A DNA stretch of 64,000 nucleotides from Elysia chlorotica (lineage: Eukaryota > Mollusca > Gastropoda > Plakobranchidae). The stretch is taken from positions 1 through 64,000 of the forward strand of contig RQTK01000967.1 of assembly GCA_003991915.1 (NCBI GenBank), read 5' to 3'. The notes beneath the pieces were generated by a model. The model worked only from the letters and a program-made list of their open reading frames with translations, was not told where the DNA came from and did no database searches. The position numbers and the translations under genes are program-made. Positions 1 to 13,595 of this stretch are shown here, in pieces; the first letter of the stretch is position 1, and the number at the start of each line of letters is the position of its first letter.

Positions 1-3000
1 ACGCTGTCAGAAACATCAGGTTTGGCACCAGGCTGGGAGAGGGGCTCAAGGTGAGCATCGATATAATCATATTGGAATGCCATAATAATGAAAATATTAG
101 ATCGTATAGTTACATATATTCCTACATAAGTGTTTCAAAGGGCGGCTATAACTTGCTAATAATATGCTTACAAACACTGAAATAGTTAATTGTGAGTTTA
201 GGGGCAATTGTTGAGCAGATAGCTTCCAATCTGAGAGTTCATGGTTTGAATCCGGATATAGCTGCCTTGATCCTATCGATTGGGTATAATTATAGTCAGT
301 TGAGAAATAACTTCATGTGGCTGCTCTGCCTCTGTTTGGTAGAAAATGAAGTTAGTTTAAATGACCCTGTTGCTGTCTCAGTAAGTTAAAAGATCCCACT
401 GCTAGTCCTGGCTATGAAGAGGGTTGATTTTATTACAAAATATCACTTTTGGGATTTGGACCTTACCTCAAACTTGGATTTTATTTATAGACAGTCATAG
501 GGGGAGTTACAACGTTTATTGAGTAGCAATGTTATCAGCAATGTTATCCTTGCAGAGCTAATATTTAGGAAAAAGTTAATGTATGTGCATTGGCACAGTG
601 TCCACATACTTTGCCTGTTGATGTACTTTTATTCTATTGGCCAAAAGACCAAAAAAGCATACCTTGAAAACACAACAAACTTATCATTTAACATTGGGCT
701 GCGTTTCTATATCATAAAAATTAATAAGATAGAAAAATGTGTATATTCTAAATCAAATTGAGCTTTGAAAGCATAAAATTCGCCTTGATTTTTATGAAAT
801 TTATTACAAAAACTTGGAAAAATCAGGTTTTCTAAAACAGTCAAGCAACCTTCATATAAAACTCTACGTAGTTGTATTTAATAGTTATGAATGCTGAATG
901 GATGGTGAGAGATTGAGAGATACTTTGGCCCACATTCAATATGCTTAAATAATTTTGATTTGATAATTTTTTTTTATCAATTGTGCTTGTAGTTGCTTTT
1001 AAAATCCTTTTCTTTATATTTTTATTTTGTGCATCATTCATTTTTGCACTACAATACACACATCAATTTCTGTTATTATCTCCTTTTCTCAGCTTGAAGA
1101 TTCATTGTGGGACAGTCTTACAGACTCCTACTGTAAATTTCCAATGGGAATGACTGCAGAGAACCTGGCAGAAAAGTATGGCCTCACCCGGGAAGACTGC
1201 GACAGACATGCTGTTCAAACACAGGAGAGGTGGCAAATTGGTACGGCTCTTTGGCACAGTGTGTCATAAAAGAAAAGAAAAAATTCTGAAAATGGAGGCA
1301 TTAACGATTAAGGACGTTATATTTATAGGGCAGGCTTAGGCCGGCTACAGAGTGACGCTTGAATTTATCGACGCTTTAAGGAACTTGAAATCCGCGCCGA
1401 TCAGCTTGGTGTGAACCCCACAGGGTAGACGCCGATTATGACGTGTGGCGGCTAGGCAAAATTAGCCTACTGCATCGTCTGAAAACTAGTGCGAAGCTTC
1501 AATACAAATACATGCAGTAAAAAATTATTTATGAGATTAAAATTAATTAAAATTTTTAAAATGAAAATTAAATGCCCACAATATATTATTTTTTTTATTT
1601 TAGTCCAAAATCAAATTCTGCCCGCGACGTCCTCTTAATTTTTTGACGCTGATTACAAAAATCTAATTGGTTTTGTTCTTTGTGAGCCCACATTTCGCTA
1701 TGTCCATTTAAAAAATCGCCCTAGTCCATCCCGTGACGTCACACATCCTATGACTCATGTTTTCAGCGTCGATAAGAATTATCTCTCCATTCTTATAAAG
1801 CCGAGGCTGCCGAAGCCCACTTATCAGCGCCCACAAGGAGCGGTGACTCTGTGGGGCTAGTTGATTTTTATAGGGGAATTCTTATTCTGATCGGCGCTTA
1901 TCAGCTTTCGGCTTTCACCCTGTGGTCGCCCTTAGATAACAAAAGAGAAACTTTATGTCCATCACACAATATTTGAATGGATGAATGATCTCAAAACACT
2001 GATCTGATTATTTGAATCTCTCATAAACCCCAATCTGTCTTTGTATGGCAGTATGTAAAATTATCATACTTAAGTCTTGGTACCCATACACAATATAGCC
2101 TGATGTAGGACCTTAACACAGCTTAAGCATGCAACAAACACACACTATCTTCTATGTGTTGTTTTTTCAACTTATTTTACATTTAACCCATAGCTAACAA
2201 GAATGGAGTATTTAAAGATGAGATCACACCCATCACTGTGAAAGGAAAAAAGGGCCCCGAGTCTTTCGAGGTGGATGAACATCCAAGGGCTGCAACTATG
2301 GAAGCCATGGCAAAGTTACCTCCCGTCTTCAAGAAGAACGGAACTATCAATGCTGGAAACGCATCTGTAAGTTTGAAACTTTCACAAATATGTACTGAGA
2401 ATAGTTGATATGTGTAAACCTCTGAGGAAAGGGTAAAAAAGAAGGAAATTTTACTTTCCGTGGGTTTAGTAACTTCCTTGGGTTTAACGTCTTCGAAATT
2501 CCCCTGGGGGATCCTATATAGCGTTGAGCTTATAGAATTTTAAAAACCTCTCTATATTAAGAATTTTTCTTTTTAATTATGTAACTGGAAAGATAACATA
2601 CGCATCACAATGTGCAGACATCGGGCCTGCTTTATGCCTATCCCCCAGCCCCTCTCTTCCCTTCCCCACCCCTAGTCCCGACTTTAGCAGTGCAAACCAT
2701 GAACCCATCCCACGCGGCTATGGTTAGGCTAGGGCATGGAAAACAAAACAATGCCGTTCTTTACTCTTTATCTGCCGCTCGCTCAAGTCCCGCTGTATCA
2801 ATGTTCGACCCTGTCCCTGCCCCGTTATAACTTATATAAACGCACAGGTTATAGAGCTATATAGAGAAAAAAGCTCGCTCAAGTCCCGCTGTATCCATGT
2901 TCGGCCCTGTCCCTGCCCCGTTATATCAACGCACAGGTTATAGAGCTTATATAGAGAAAAAAACGGGGCTACTTCCAAGGTCCCGCTATAGGGATGGTCC

Positions 3001-4638
3001 CGCTGCAGCGGGTGCCGCTATAGTTGAGCACTACTGTATTAAGAATTTTTCTTTTTAATTATGTCAATGCAGAATATTTGATTTGGTCCTCAGGGCATCG
3101 TTGATGGTGGTTGTGCTTTAGTTTTGGCTAGTGAGGCTGCTGTACAAAAACATGGATTGGAACCCCTGGCCAAAGTTGTTTCTTATGGCATTTCAGGTAA
3201 GTGAAAATTTCTGGGAGGGGGTTACAAATTTACTCGATAAGATTGGTTGTTTATGTTATTCACCTTTTGGTGTTTTTCTTTATATAAATTTGTGTAATGG
3301 TTAAAGTCAACTTATGCTTAATGTAAACACGTTTTTCTGGTCTCCACTGTATAAGTTTTCAGTGATTCAAATTTTCTGTAAATTTATGGATATTCATATT
3401 TTAAAAAGTTCGCAAGTCAGGGTTCAATAAATATCTGTCACTGTAAGTATTAATAGTATTAAACTTATGTTTTATGACTCAATATGCTATGTTGCTTCAG
3501 GCAGAAAGGTTCAGTTAAAAACAATGATCCACTTGGTATTGCCAGGTTTCAACATTGGTTGTACATAGATTATAATCTTTTCAACAAAGGTAAAATAAAA
3601 ATATCCCCCATTCCTTTTGTCTCCCTGTGTGTTTTGACAGGTTGTGAACCATCTATTATGGGTATCGGCCCTGTCCCTGCATCTAGGGCGGCTCTTGCAG
3701 CCATTGGGAAAGAAGTTAAAGATATGGATGTAGTAGAAGTATGTTCTTGCATATATTTTCTGTTGTTTTTTTTAGTTTTCTTATAATACTAGTACATGAC
3801 ATTGCATACCTTTTTGTTGTAAGAAGTTATGGTATTCCGGACACAAAAATAATCGGAGATGTATTATGTTTTTGTTTCTGGCATTATGTTAAATGTTTTT
3901 TTTATTATATTATGCTTAATTACTGCTATCATAAAATGACTTAAAGATTTACGCCATTCAAATTTCAACTGGCGCCCCCTACTCTGTATAGGAGTCTGTG
4001 AAATCTAGGGGACATAATTCTTATCTAATGTTAAAGTTTTAGACTAACTAATAAGTAATGTTGATATTATTATATTTGTGTCTTGGTGTCAACTCTCCAT
4101 CAGGTGAACGAAGCCTTTGCACCACAGTTCTTGGCTGTCAGTAAAGAGCTGGGTCTGGACAATGACAAAACCAACGTAAATGGAGGAGCCATCGCCATTG
4201 GTCATCCTCTCGGGGCGTCTGGCGCCAGGATCACCACCAACCTCACACACGACATAAGGTACGCTTGTTTGTTTTTCAGTTTTCACCTTTGTAATTGTAT
4301 AACTGTTGCATCTGCCTTTTTTTTATTACAGCTTTGATCTATATGGAATAGATCTTCACTTTTTTGGTCAGTTTTAACCTATTTGAAACAGTTAAGATTT
4401 ACCTGACAGTGATTAGGCGTGATATGTATGCTTCTGACTTCCCCAAAAGTGCACTTAAGACATCCCTTTTTGTCTCCTTCCTCACCCCTCTCTGAATATA
4501 TCCTGATACCTGGTATCCTATTCGTTCTTGAAATAAATCTCTTTCTCCTTCCTCAGGCGACGAGGACTGAAGTATGCTTTGGGCAGCGCCTGTATAGGAG
4601 GCGGACAGGGCATCACTGTCATCATTGAGCGAGTGTAG
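1..4638 (+). CDS. ACAA2: 3-ketoacyl-CoA thiolase, mitochondrial (acetyl-CoA acyltransferase 2), 3' part
   Basis: Last step of mitochondrial fatty-acid beta-oxidation: thiolytic release of acetyl-CoA from 3-ketoacyl-CoA. Exons seen: 1-50 (in frame from base 3), 1093-1240, 2194-2366, 3094-3196, 3641-3738, 4104-4258 and 4557-4638, all with AG/GT borders and matching phases, giving 268 codons and a TAG stop at 4636-4638. The family is about 397 residues, so the N-terminal third, including the nucleophilic Cys, lies left of the window. Visible signatures are NEAFAPQ (exon 6), the active-site-His motif [14 protein letters not shown] (exon 6) and the second catalytic-Cys motif [10 protein letters not shown] (exon 7). 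The body (for example [18 protein letters not shown] and [17 protein letters not shown]) matches animal ACAA2 better than cytosolic ACAT. Nothing looks broken. Converges on the bHLH/HMG gene. Confidence 0.95.
1418..1925. mobile_element. Possible MITE-like element in ACAA2 intron 2
   Basis: The intron between thiolase exons 2 and 3 holds a block with CpG- and GC-richer ends. Its margins carry an imperfect inverted repeat: CCACAGGGT at 1418-1426 and ACCCTGTGG at 1917-1925, extended by a GCCGA-like continuation on each side. There is no transposase ORF and no clear target-site duplication. Similar CG-rich sequence continues to about 1310 on the left, so the true ends are uncertain. Confidence 0.3.
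2555..3064. repeat. Segment flanked by 28-bp direct repeats in ACAA2 intron 3
   Basis: An identical 28-bp string occurs at 2555-2582 and 3037-3064. The roughly 450 bp between them contain a near-perfect tandem duplication with a period near 96 bp (starting about 2777 and 2873), then a GC-rich stretch (about 2965-3030) around CTGCAG. The arrangement suggests an insertion or local duplication inside the intron; no protein is encoded. Confidence 0.55.
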
Positions 4639-5665
4639 AGTTTTGGTCTTGCAAGACTAACTGGCTGTGTCTGTGCTTATCGATAAGAGTGCAGCTGTTG
4701 GTTTGTTCTTTAATGCTTTTAGTCCATTACCAAAAAAGGGTTAGGAATGGGATAGTCTCCTTCAACACAATTTAAAACAATGTTGTTTATAGCATAGTGC
4801 TGTACTCTAAAGAATGTCTAGAAATAGTAATACGGTTGTAGCCGGTACAGCATTACAAGGTTGCTGGTTGCGACATTATAGATTTAGTTTATTTCCCACC
4901 AACTTCTCAACCTCCAAAGACAGTAGTTTGAATTAAGCTGAAGGCCATAAAAGAGGTCTAATCATTTTTAACTCAAAAAGTTAGAAGAGGGAAGACAATA
5001 CCAAGCTAAAAGAAGAAGAAAGAAATAGACCAGGTAAATACTGACCAAAAGCAAGGTTGAGGAACTCGTGCCTGAATATCTCACACTTTATTTATTAAAT
5101 TATATAAGTTATTATAACCATTAACATTTTTGTTATTGTTGTTGTTGAATAACATAGATAGAAAGGCGTTCCATAATAATTTTGAATGATACACACAGTA
5201 TGTATAATTTGTTTTGCTTGAACAGTTGTTTCAATTGCATCATGGTGAAAGAAAAAGACTGGGAGAATTGAAAGAATATTTCTCTGTTAAAGTTGACTAT
5301 ACCCTTTGGTGTGCATGTGTATGAATTTCATGGATATCCTTTAATCAGATTCAGTTAGCTTCATAATTTGTATGCAATGTACGTACATGACTATTTTATG
5401 ACTGTTGCCATATTTTTAGTTTCTCTCTATTCTAGGTAAATATATTTATTATGGTATGATGGTATCTCTTCAAAAAATTGTACCAGCCATACCTTCTCTG
5501 TGAACTAATTATTATCTCTTTTTTTTTTACTCGAATTGTATATGGTAGTAAAGCCTCATATTGTGGTACAAACATGACAATCTATTAATGGTTTAATGTC
5601 AATTTGTATGCATGCAACAGTGTTTGTGATCAAAATTTATATTGTTAATGTTATACAATATATAA

Positions 5666-5671
5666 AATAAA
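5666..5671 (+). terminator. Candidate poly(A) signal of ACAA2
   Basis: Canonical AATAAA about 1.03 kb after the thiolase stop codon, in AT-rich sequence with GT-rich sequence following. It is the most obvious canonical hexamer on this strand before the convergent neighbour. Inferred from sequence only. Confidence 0.45.
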
Positions 5672-7212
5672 GAATTTTTCAAATGATGATAGTCTGTTTT
5701 AGTACTTCTTTTATCACATATGATGCACAAAATAATGTGTTTCTCTGTCTACTAAATAGAATTGACACCATTATTAGAAAATGAAAAGCACAATATTTTA
5801 GTTACATCAGAAGACATGACTGCTTACATAAGATAATCATTGAGAATATAATAGATGATAAATGCAGCTGTGATAAAAGAATAGCAAACTGGTGGTGCAA
5901 TAACATACACGTAGATGTATTGTATTGGGTACTCCATCAAAAAGTGCAGAGAGCTATGACAAAAGCGAGTTGCGAGCAATGATCTCTAAGTCTAATGCCC
6001 AATGGAATATGAAACACCAAATACGTGTAGAATGGAGCTAAAATTGAGCCCTGGAGAGGACTCCAGTATTGAATCGGTGGGTTTTGGACATGCAATCTGA
6101 TTGTCTAGGTATCAATATTTTGAAATTCAAGGTCTTTTAATGGTAAAAATAGCATTTATGTAAAAGTTTGAAATAGCAGTGTTTATGTCTTTCTTAATTC
6201 GTTTTCGTTAACTAATATGGGTTGTTGATATTCCTAAAATAAAGACTAAAAGAGGATTTAGAACAGTGGAAGGAGGAAAATGTCGCAAAACATAAACGCT
6301 GTAAAAACCTGTATTGCGCTTTTAATCGGGCATTTGACGAGGTGCTTGTAATAAATAAAATATACAGATTAAAGTTATCTTCTATAAAAAGTTTTACTTC
6401 TATATTTGGTTTTAACAATTGCCAGGATCACAGGAACCTTTGCAACCTTTTAAAATAATGCACAAGTTCAGTGAGAGGGTTGTGCAAGGAGTACTGAAAG
6501 CCTCGACTCTGTTTTGTTTTCTGTGTAGAGCTTTGTATTTTACTCATTCTTTGGCCTAGGTAACTGATCTAGCGACTTACATCTAGAAAGAATAATACTA
6601 GATTTAGGGATGCCTAGCATGTTTAGTTTGAATGTGATACAAATACTCGTAGGCCGAGAGCTAGCTAGCTGCATGTAGGCGGCAAGGGGAGCGAGTGGAT
6701 AGGGAAAAGGTATGAAAGAGAGTTGCTGGGTGGTGGTAAATTACATGTGAGCAGGCTTCAGTTATTGCAATCAAAGATTTTTCAAAGTTATTTTTTTTTT
6801 AATAATTATTGGTGAATTTTGGGCAGATCTGTACTTAAAATAACTCAAAAATTCTAGAACTTAAAGTTAAACACTAGGTAGGAGACAAATCTCTGGAAAA
6901 AGTTTGTTTTGTTAAAAGCTGGACTTCTCTAGTCTAAAATCCTACAATGACTTTCGGCGAATTAAGGCTAAAACGTGTAGTAAAAGGTTTGGCATGAGGG
7001 TGTCAACATTTTCCGTACAAGCAGAATGAGCCTGCTCCGACTTTAAGAGCTCTAAATATTATTAATATGACTGGGTAGGGAAAGAGTCAAGCAGTCAGTA
7101 CATGTAACTTTGGTCAATCACTTTGTCATGCTGTATGGAATACTCCATAGTTTCTTTTGTTCGTTGAAAAAAAAAAAAACCACAAAAAACGCCCGCAATA
7201 ATTTATACAGAA

Positions 7213-7218
7213 TTTATT
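7213..7218 (-). terminator. Candidate poly(A) signal of the bHLH/HMG gene
   Basis: TTTATT on the plus strand, AATAAA on the coding strand, about 240 nt after the TAA stop at 7457-7459. It is the first canonical hexamer downstream. Confidence 0.45.
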
Positions 7219-7456
7219 TTTCAATATCAACTTTAATTATTTTGTTATCGACAAAAAGAAAAAATTTGTACAATTCAATTCTTTGAATTCTATAACAAGT
7301 GAACAACTTTTTCATTGTTTTCCAATTCAAACAAGTCTCATAAGAAAAAAAACATGTATAAATCTAGAAACTCATTTCTAGTTTCCAATCAACACAAAAA
7401 TTGTAAAGTTTAAACAAAGGCAAGAATGCACTCCTTTACAATAACAGGAAGATACA

Positions 7457-8294
7457 TTACTTAAGGTGTATGCTGTGCATGTGGTCATATGCATGATCGA
7501 CTAGGGGCTGTATTTCTACTTCTTGTAGATCGGGACTCAGCTCTCCAAGAACAAAAATGTCTTGCGAATCTGGCACAACTTGGCTCTGATCCTCTTTCTG
7601 ATCAACAAACTCACTCTTTATGACACTCTGGGAATATCCGGGACTTGTCAAGCTGCTGTGAATATCCTCAATATCTTTAAGGCTCTTCAGATCTGTAACA
7701 CAGTCCTGGTTAAGTCCTGAGTGTTGAACACTGTAAGGATGTACAGAGCTGTGGAATTCATTCAAGGGGCACTGGGGATCACTTTCCATGCTCTCATCCT
7801 CTTTGGTCATCAGTGATATTTCATGAACATTTTGTCCATGGTCTCCAATTGTCAGTAGATCAAGCTGTGGACTGGGTTCTAGTTTCACATTACAATCCTG
7901 AGACTGTGGCCTATCGTCACTGCCAGAGCCAGTGTCACTCTGGGTTGTGTTGTCTTGACCTTCACATTTCTGATTATCCAGGCAGATGTTGAAACAATCC
8001 CCCAAGCTGCCGTCCGTGTGGGGCTGGTGAGCTTCACTCTTCTGACTGTGTCTCTCCTCTAAACTGGCCAGAGTGGCCATTGTCAGCTTATCGTGTAGCG
8101 GCAGGCACGCCCACATGTGGGCCACTCTGGCCGCAATAGAGGGAGATGATTCGAGGTTCAGGGGACGCAATGGTGTGATTATGTTCTCTGCTTGCTGTGA
8201 GAATGTACCAATCTCCAGAGCCTTCTTAGTGTTGCACGACTTCTTGCTGTCTTGCTTCAGTTGTTGACTCATAAAGCGGTAGTAATAGTAGAAC
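7457..8294 (-). other. Last exon with split HMG-box-like region and acidic tail
   Basis: Exon 13 starts at 8294 (acceptor TTATCAG). The joined codon gives DDFDGFYYYYRFMSQQLKQ, which reads like HMG helix 1. About 38 residues later SIAARVAHMWACLPLHDKL and a following Leu/Glu helix read like HMG helices 2 and 3, with Trp863 at the conserved core position. The remaining about 195 residues are Ser/Asp/Glu-rich and resemble an activation tail. The HMG assignment rests on pattern only; the insertion is unusual. Confidence 0.5.
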
Positions 8295-11200
8295 CTGATA
8301 AAGATAAAATAACATGTTAGTAGTCTCCTAAGGAAATTTTGCTTAATCACAGTGAAGTACAATCATGTATGCACAGGCGTCTAAGAGACTTGAATGATTA
8401 AGTCTTATATATTTTGTACTGATTCTAAGAAGACCAGTCCCACAACACTCTAAATGTTGTAGGAATAAAAGATGTATGAGTGGTCAGACAAAAATAGGAG
8501 GGCGTCCGAGGGCATGCTCCCCGTAAAATTTTGTAAAAACTGAGTCCAAATATGGGCCATATAGTGAATATTTTGAGTTATATTAGTAAAAAAAAAATAC
8601 CATACCTCTTCTGTCTAAGGAATAACAATTTGATGAACCACATATAGCTCTAAAATAAGATATGTTTTAGATTGATCTAAAAAATAAAAAAAAAACTGAA
8701 GTGTATGCATTGATTCTAATCCATATCATTAGGCCTATTAGTCAGCAATGAACACTAAAAAAGCAAGAAACAAACTTGTTTTAGCCCTGTGAAATGTATG
8801 TATTAAAGCAGTATGATAGATTTACTCTTGTTCTATCATTTTTATTTGTGCCCATTACAATCAAAAGCGAAATATTAGCCTGCCTCTGATTTAGAAAGTG
8901 ATCAAGCAAAACATGTTGATCTCATGTGTTACAAAGGAAGTTTGCCAAGGATTTAAAAAAAAACGGGAGTCCAACGGTAGAGTGTGCTGTTATAATATTA
9001 TTAAGACGGTCACAGGTTTGAGCTCCATTCTATCTACCGCGATTTTTTCCTCCTGATTGGGTCGGTGTCAAGTACGGTACTCAAACAAGTCCCACTCTGT
9101 AACCCCGTCGACATATAGGATGTCCCTTGATACACAGATAGCTAAGACGGGTGTCACTGGTAAAATTTAAATCTAGATTAGATCTAAGTCTCAATGGTAG
9201 ATTTGGTTTAGAGTTTGATCTCGAATACGTCGACCGTTCAGATACAGTGTAGGTCTTATTAGGCTAAGAGATCTAGAACCAGATTTCTGAATTACGTTAA
9301 AGATTTTAATCTGAACTAGACCTACATTACTTACAGTGAGTAAAAGAACACTTGAGCCGTATTGCGCATTATTAGAATGATAGTAGTAGTTCTTTAGTAG
9401 ACATTATCAACGACAACAAGTTTTATAAAATGCAAAACTAGAAATGACAGCGGGGGCAAAGGACTGGATGTGAAAATTGAGAGATAGGTATTAATCGGAC
9501 AAATAAACGATAAACTAAATCTAAATCAAGAGACCTTTGTAAAAGTAAAATCTAGCATATGATTCACAGTAAATACAAGGCGAGGGTTGAGGACTGGGTG
9601 TGAAAATGGAGAGATTGGGATGCAGACGAATAAACGATCAAATAGAGCTATGTTCCTTGTTTGTAAATGCACATTACAATGCATGATAACGCAAAAGACA
9701 CATTCGATAGTCAACATCAAGTAAGACCAAACTAAATAAAAAAATAGCATTAACTTCGAAACGACAGCAATGTCAAGAACTAGGTACTATTATTCGAAGT
9801 TTCTGACGTTTAATAAAGGATAAAGAAAACAACCCGTTAAGGTTGATCGTGACCATTGACATTGTTGACTAACGCAATCTCATAAACACAATGACAAATA
9901 GGCCTACAAAAGTATCGCACATCGATGAAATAATTAAATGGCTCCTACATTTCTTCTTCGCGCAAAACTTTCTATATTGTTCTCTACTTTGGTTGCGTGA
10001 TGGACAGAAACATCGTAGCCATAGGATAAAAATGCTTTGTGTGAAAAACATCCCACAAAAGGAACAAAATGAGGCTAACATTAGCTTTATATGTAAAGAT
10101 ATGTCGATAATTTGTCGTAAAAAAATGTTTTCACAAACATACCCATCAAAGTCATCACAGTCGTTACTGGAGTAAAAGGCGCTGTTCTCTGGGCTCGTTG
10201 GACCAGCATGAAATTCTTGCCGAGAAACTCCATGATCATTTGTGGTGGATGTGCTGCTGCTATTTGCATTGAACTCAGGCACAACATGGCTCTCCTCTTC
10301 TTTACTCTCAGACATTTGCTTGGCTGCTGACTCACTGAGATGACTGCAATCAAACTGGTGGTCCATATCTGACAGCTCGTGGGGCATTTCTTTCTTAATG
10401 ATGCTGCAAATATCAGGCACCAAATGGTTCTCCTCCTCCATGTTTGAGGCAAAACTCTTCTTCGCACACTCCTCCCAGCTTGAATTAGCATCTTCATAGA
10501 AGCTGAAACAGGATTTTGTTTTTAAATTATATCAGATCATGTTCCAAGTAAAAATATGCTATCTATAAAGAGGGAAAGATGATTTCAAAAAAGATACCAT
10601 GGGCAGTTTGATTAACGACTCTCTCAAACATAATGGAGCCCATAAACAAATAGGCCTGCAGACTAATAAGGACAGAGGCTTAGAAAAATTAGGCTATGTC
10701 TAAGGATCTACAGTGATAGTGATTGAGAAATAGATAGGCCTAAATAGATGAGAAGAAGCTATCAATAAACTAGATCTATCTTGCAGTCAACAGATTGGAC
10801 TAATAACAAAAAGACCAAAAAACTGTTCATGTTCAGCTCTCATTATAATATAATTGGTTTACATAAGAGTGCACATTTCACCAATTCTTACAAAATTGAG
10901 AGTGCATATAGATCAGTTGGTTATTGCATTGGACTAATAAGCAGAAGGTTTGCAGTTCAAATCTCAGCTGGAGACCCACTTTCCATGTAGGATTCTTGAT
11001 GAAACCTGGGTGACTTTTCAAAACTCACTAATGATTTCTTTTTATTGACAATGACAAGTTATCACTCTATTGTCAACTCTATGGCACATTCTCCTGACTC
11101 TGCTTTAAAACCCAACCTATTAAATTCCAGTTTTCCTGGTTTCCTGAGAGGGTGGGGCTTTGTAGATATCATTGTGTTGTGAACTTTCACTTGTATACTT

Positions 11201-12375
11201 ACTCGTCCAACTTTTTACGACACTTAGGTTGTTGTCTGAGGCTTGTCCCAGGGGATATGGACAGTCTGGAAAAAGAGAGAACACGTCCATAAGTGGAGCA
11301 AACCAATATCATAACACTTTCTATCTTCTCTCTATATCTTAAACCTTAACAGAGTGCTTTCTCTCTATATATTAACCCATAAACAGTCCGCACCAATCTT
11401 TTTCTAAGAAAATCTCTTTATTTTATTGTTTTAACGGATTATTAAATAATTACAAATTGATATCACTTATGTATCTCACTGTCTTTACGATATCTTTATA
11501 AGCTAAATAAAAGCTTTTACTGCTTAGGAGAAACAGAATTATCTACCATTTTTAAATCATTTGTTCATGAGTTGAATTGCAAGCGACTTTTTCTCAAACT
11601 GATACCAAAAACAGGTTGATAACAATGATAATTTTAAGCTTTCAGGGTAGTAAATTAAAATAACAGCCTGGTCTAGATTTGCCTTGTCAATATTGTGTCA
11701 TAAGATCAGAATTGGTATTAGGAAAAGTTCCATAGATTAAAAAATGAAGACTGCAAGAGAAATATATAATATGTATATTCGCACTTCTTAGACTTACCCT
11801 GATAACTAACTATATTTAATTGATTAATCTTCATTTCTTCTCCTTTTAGTTATTGTACACATTTTTATTTGGCCCATCGTACTTTGGGTGTATTGATATA
11901 AATTTAATTATTTGCAGGAGCCCAGATTCAACACATAATTGCGTTGTACCTGGCATACTTACACTTTCCTCTTGGTGGTTCTCTCACTTTGTGCGCCTTT
12001 ATCTTCATTACCAGATGCAGAACTTGGATAATAAATAAATGCAAAATAACATTATATAGGAAATATTAATTGATTTTTTAAGGTACGCAGTATAGAACTC
12101 ATTTCAGATTTGCTTCAATGATTAAAAGACAACAGATAAATAAAACATGTTTAACTGAATTAAAGTCCTGAAGAAATAGCAAGCAAATGAAAATCCAAAA
12201 CTATCCACAGATATACAATCTTATTTCGGGGAGAACAACTGATTCAAATAGGTCAAAACCAACACCAACCATTAGTGAAGTAATTCCCAATAATTACTTT
12301 GGCCTGGCCTTGCAATCGAAGTGGTGACCTCCCAACCAAATTGAAGTCCAGCAATCTAGCAACTAAGCCAGCTCC

Positions 12376-12407
<32 letters not shown>

Positions 12408-13543
12408 TTTCAGCAGTCTTGTCTTCTCAATAAGAACAAAGACTATTATCATCATCTTGCTAACATAATGGTCGATCTCAAAGGTAGATCAAAATAACAA
12501 TTACCCACCATAAGAATCTGTGAAGAATTTCGCATCTATCTGTTCTACAAAATGGGTTGGGCGATATTTCAATTTTAAGTCACCTACACTTTAAAAAAAA
12601 GCAACAGACAATTTTCAAGTTTCTTTCCTTTCTAAAAAAAAAACCTACTGATTTGTAGATAGACCATTTATGTTAGCAACGTTATAATCTTCCTCAGAGC
12701 TAACTCACAGCATGTGGCTGCCATCATACTGGTCATCTAGATCCATGGTGTCCATCGTCTCCAGACACACGAGACTGTCGTCAAGGTCCAGCATGCCCGT
12801 TGCCACCATGCAATTCTAAATGATTTTGAAAAAGATTGATATGAATATTCAGTGAGACTTAGTCTAGATTGTTTGTTGCTTAGCATCTAACGTCAGCACT
12901 ATATTGGCTATATTGTGGACAAGTCCCAAGACAAACATCTGACAATTTTACGTGCTACCACAGAAAGACAGTTCGGAAATACCATGACTCAGTCACATTA
13001 TACTGACACCAACCCAACCATAAGGAGTCAAAATCAGACGAATATATATTTGACTGATGGTGTATTTCAAAAAGATCGTCAATGTACAAATATGATCGAA
13101 AAGCTAGATATCCCTATAGGACATTAGAAAAATACTCAAAACAACAAAAAGTTTTAATAATATACATTCTAAGGCTTTTCACACCTCTAACTGCAATACA
13201 ATATAAAAGGCAGCATGTTTGGCTACAGTTGTAACACATTAGCGGCAGGCAAAAGCAATCATCCGTTTGAAATAACAGATCTACATCTTATAAGCTTAGA
13301 TCTATGTTTCCAAATCATGATTACAATAATTATATAGTCTGCGATAACCAAGGACAAACTGCTGTTAGGGGTGAAGGTGTGCTGAGCAGAAAATCAGACT
13401 GTGAATTGACCGTTTGAGAAGATATCTTATATTGTAGCGCTGCTTACAACCACTAGTTACCAACCGACCATGCTAGTCCCGATACACTGCCTCAGCTAAA
13501 CACAGAGACAGCTAGGGACTGGAGACAGAAACAGAGACAGAGA

Positions 13544-13595
<52 letters not shown>

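Larger units (their letters stand above)
4639..7456. other. Convergent intergenic region (3' UTRs of ACAA2 and the bHLH/HMG gene)
   Basis: About 2.8 kb of AT-rich sequence between two convergent stop codons. It should hold the thiolase 3' UTR on the left and a short 3' UTR of the minus-strand gene on the right. No exon with conserved protein content, RNA gene or obvious mobile element was recognised in the middle part (about 5700-7200). Confidence 0.6.

Noticed and set aside
3484..3786. 100-residue open frame spanning ACAA2 exon 5
   Set aside because: Read-through of intron on both sides; only 3641-3738 is exon.
8295..8362. N-terminal extension of the open frame ending at 7457
   Set aside because: It is intron read-through; the acceptor at 8295-8296 and the phase match to exon 12 set the exon start at 8294.
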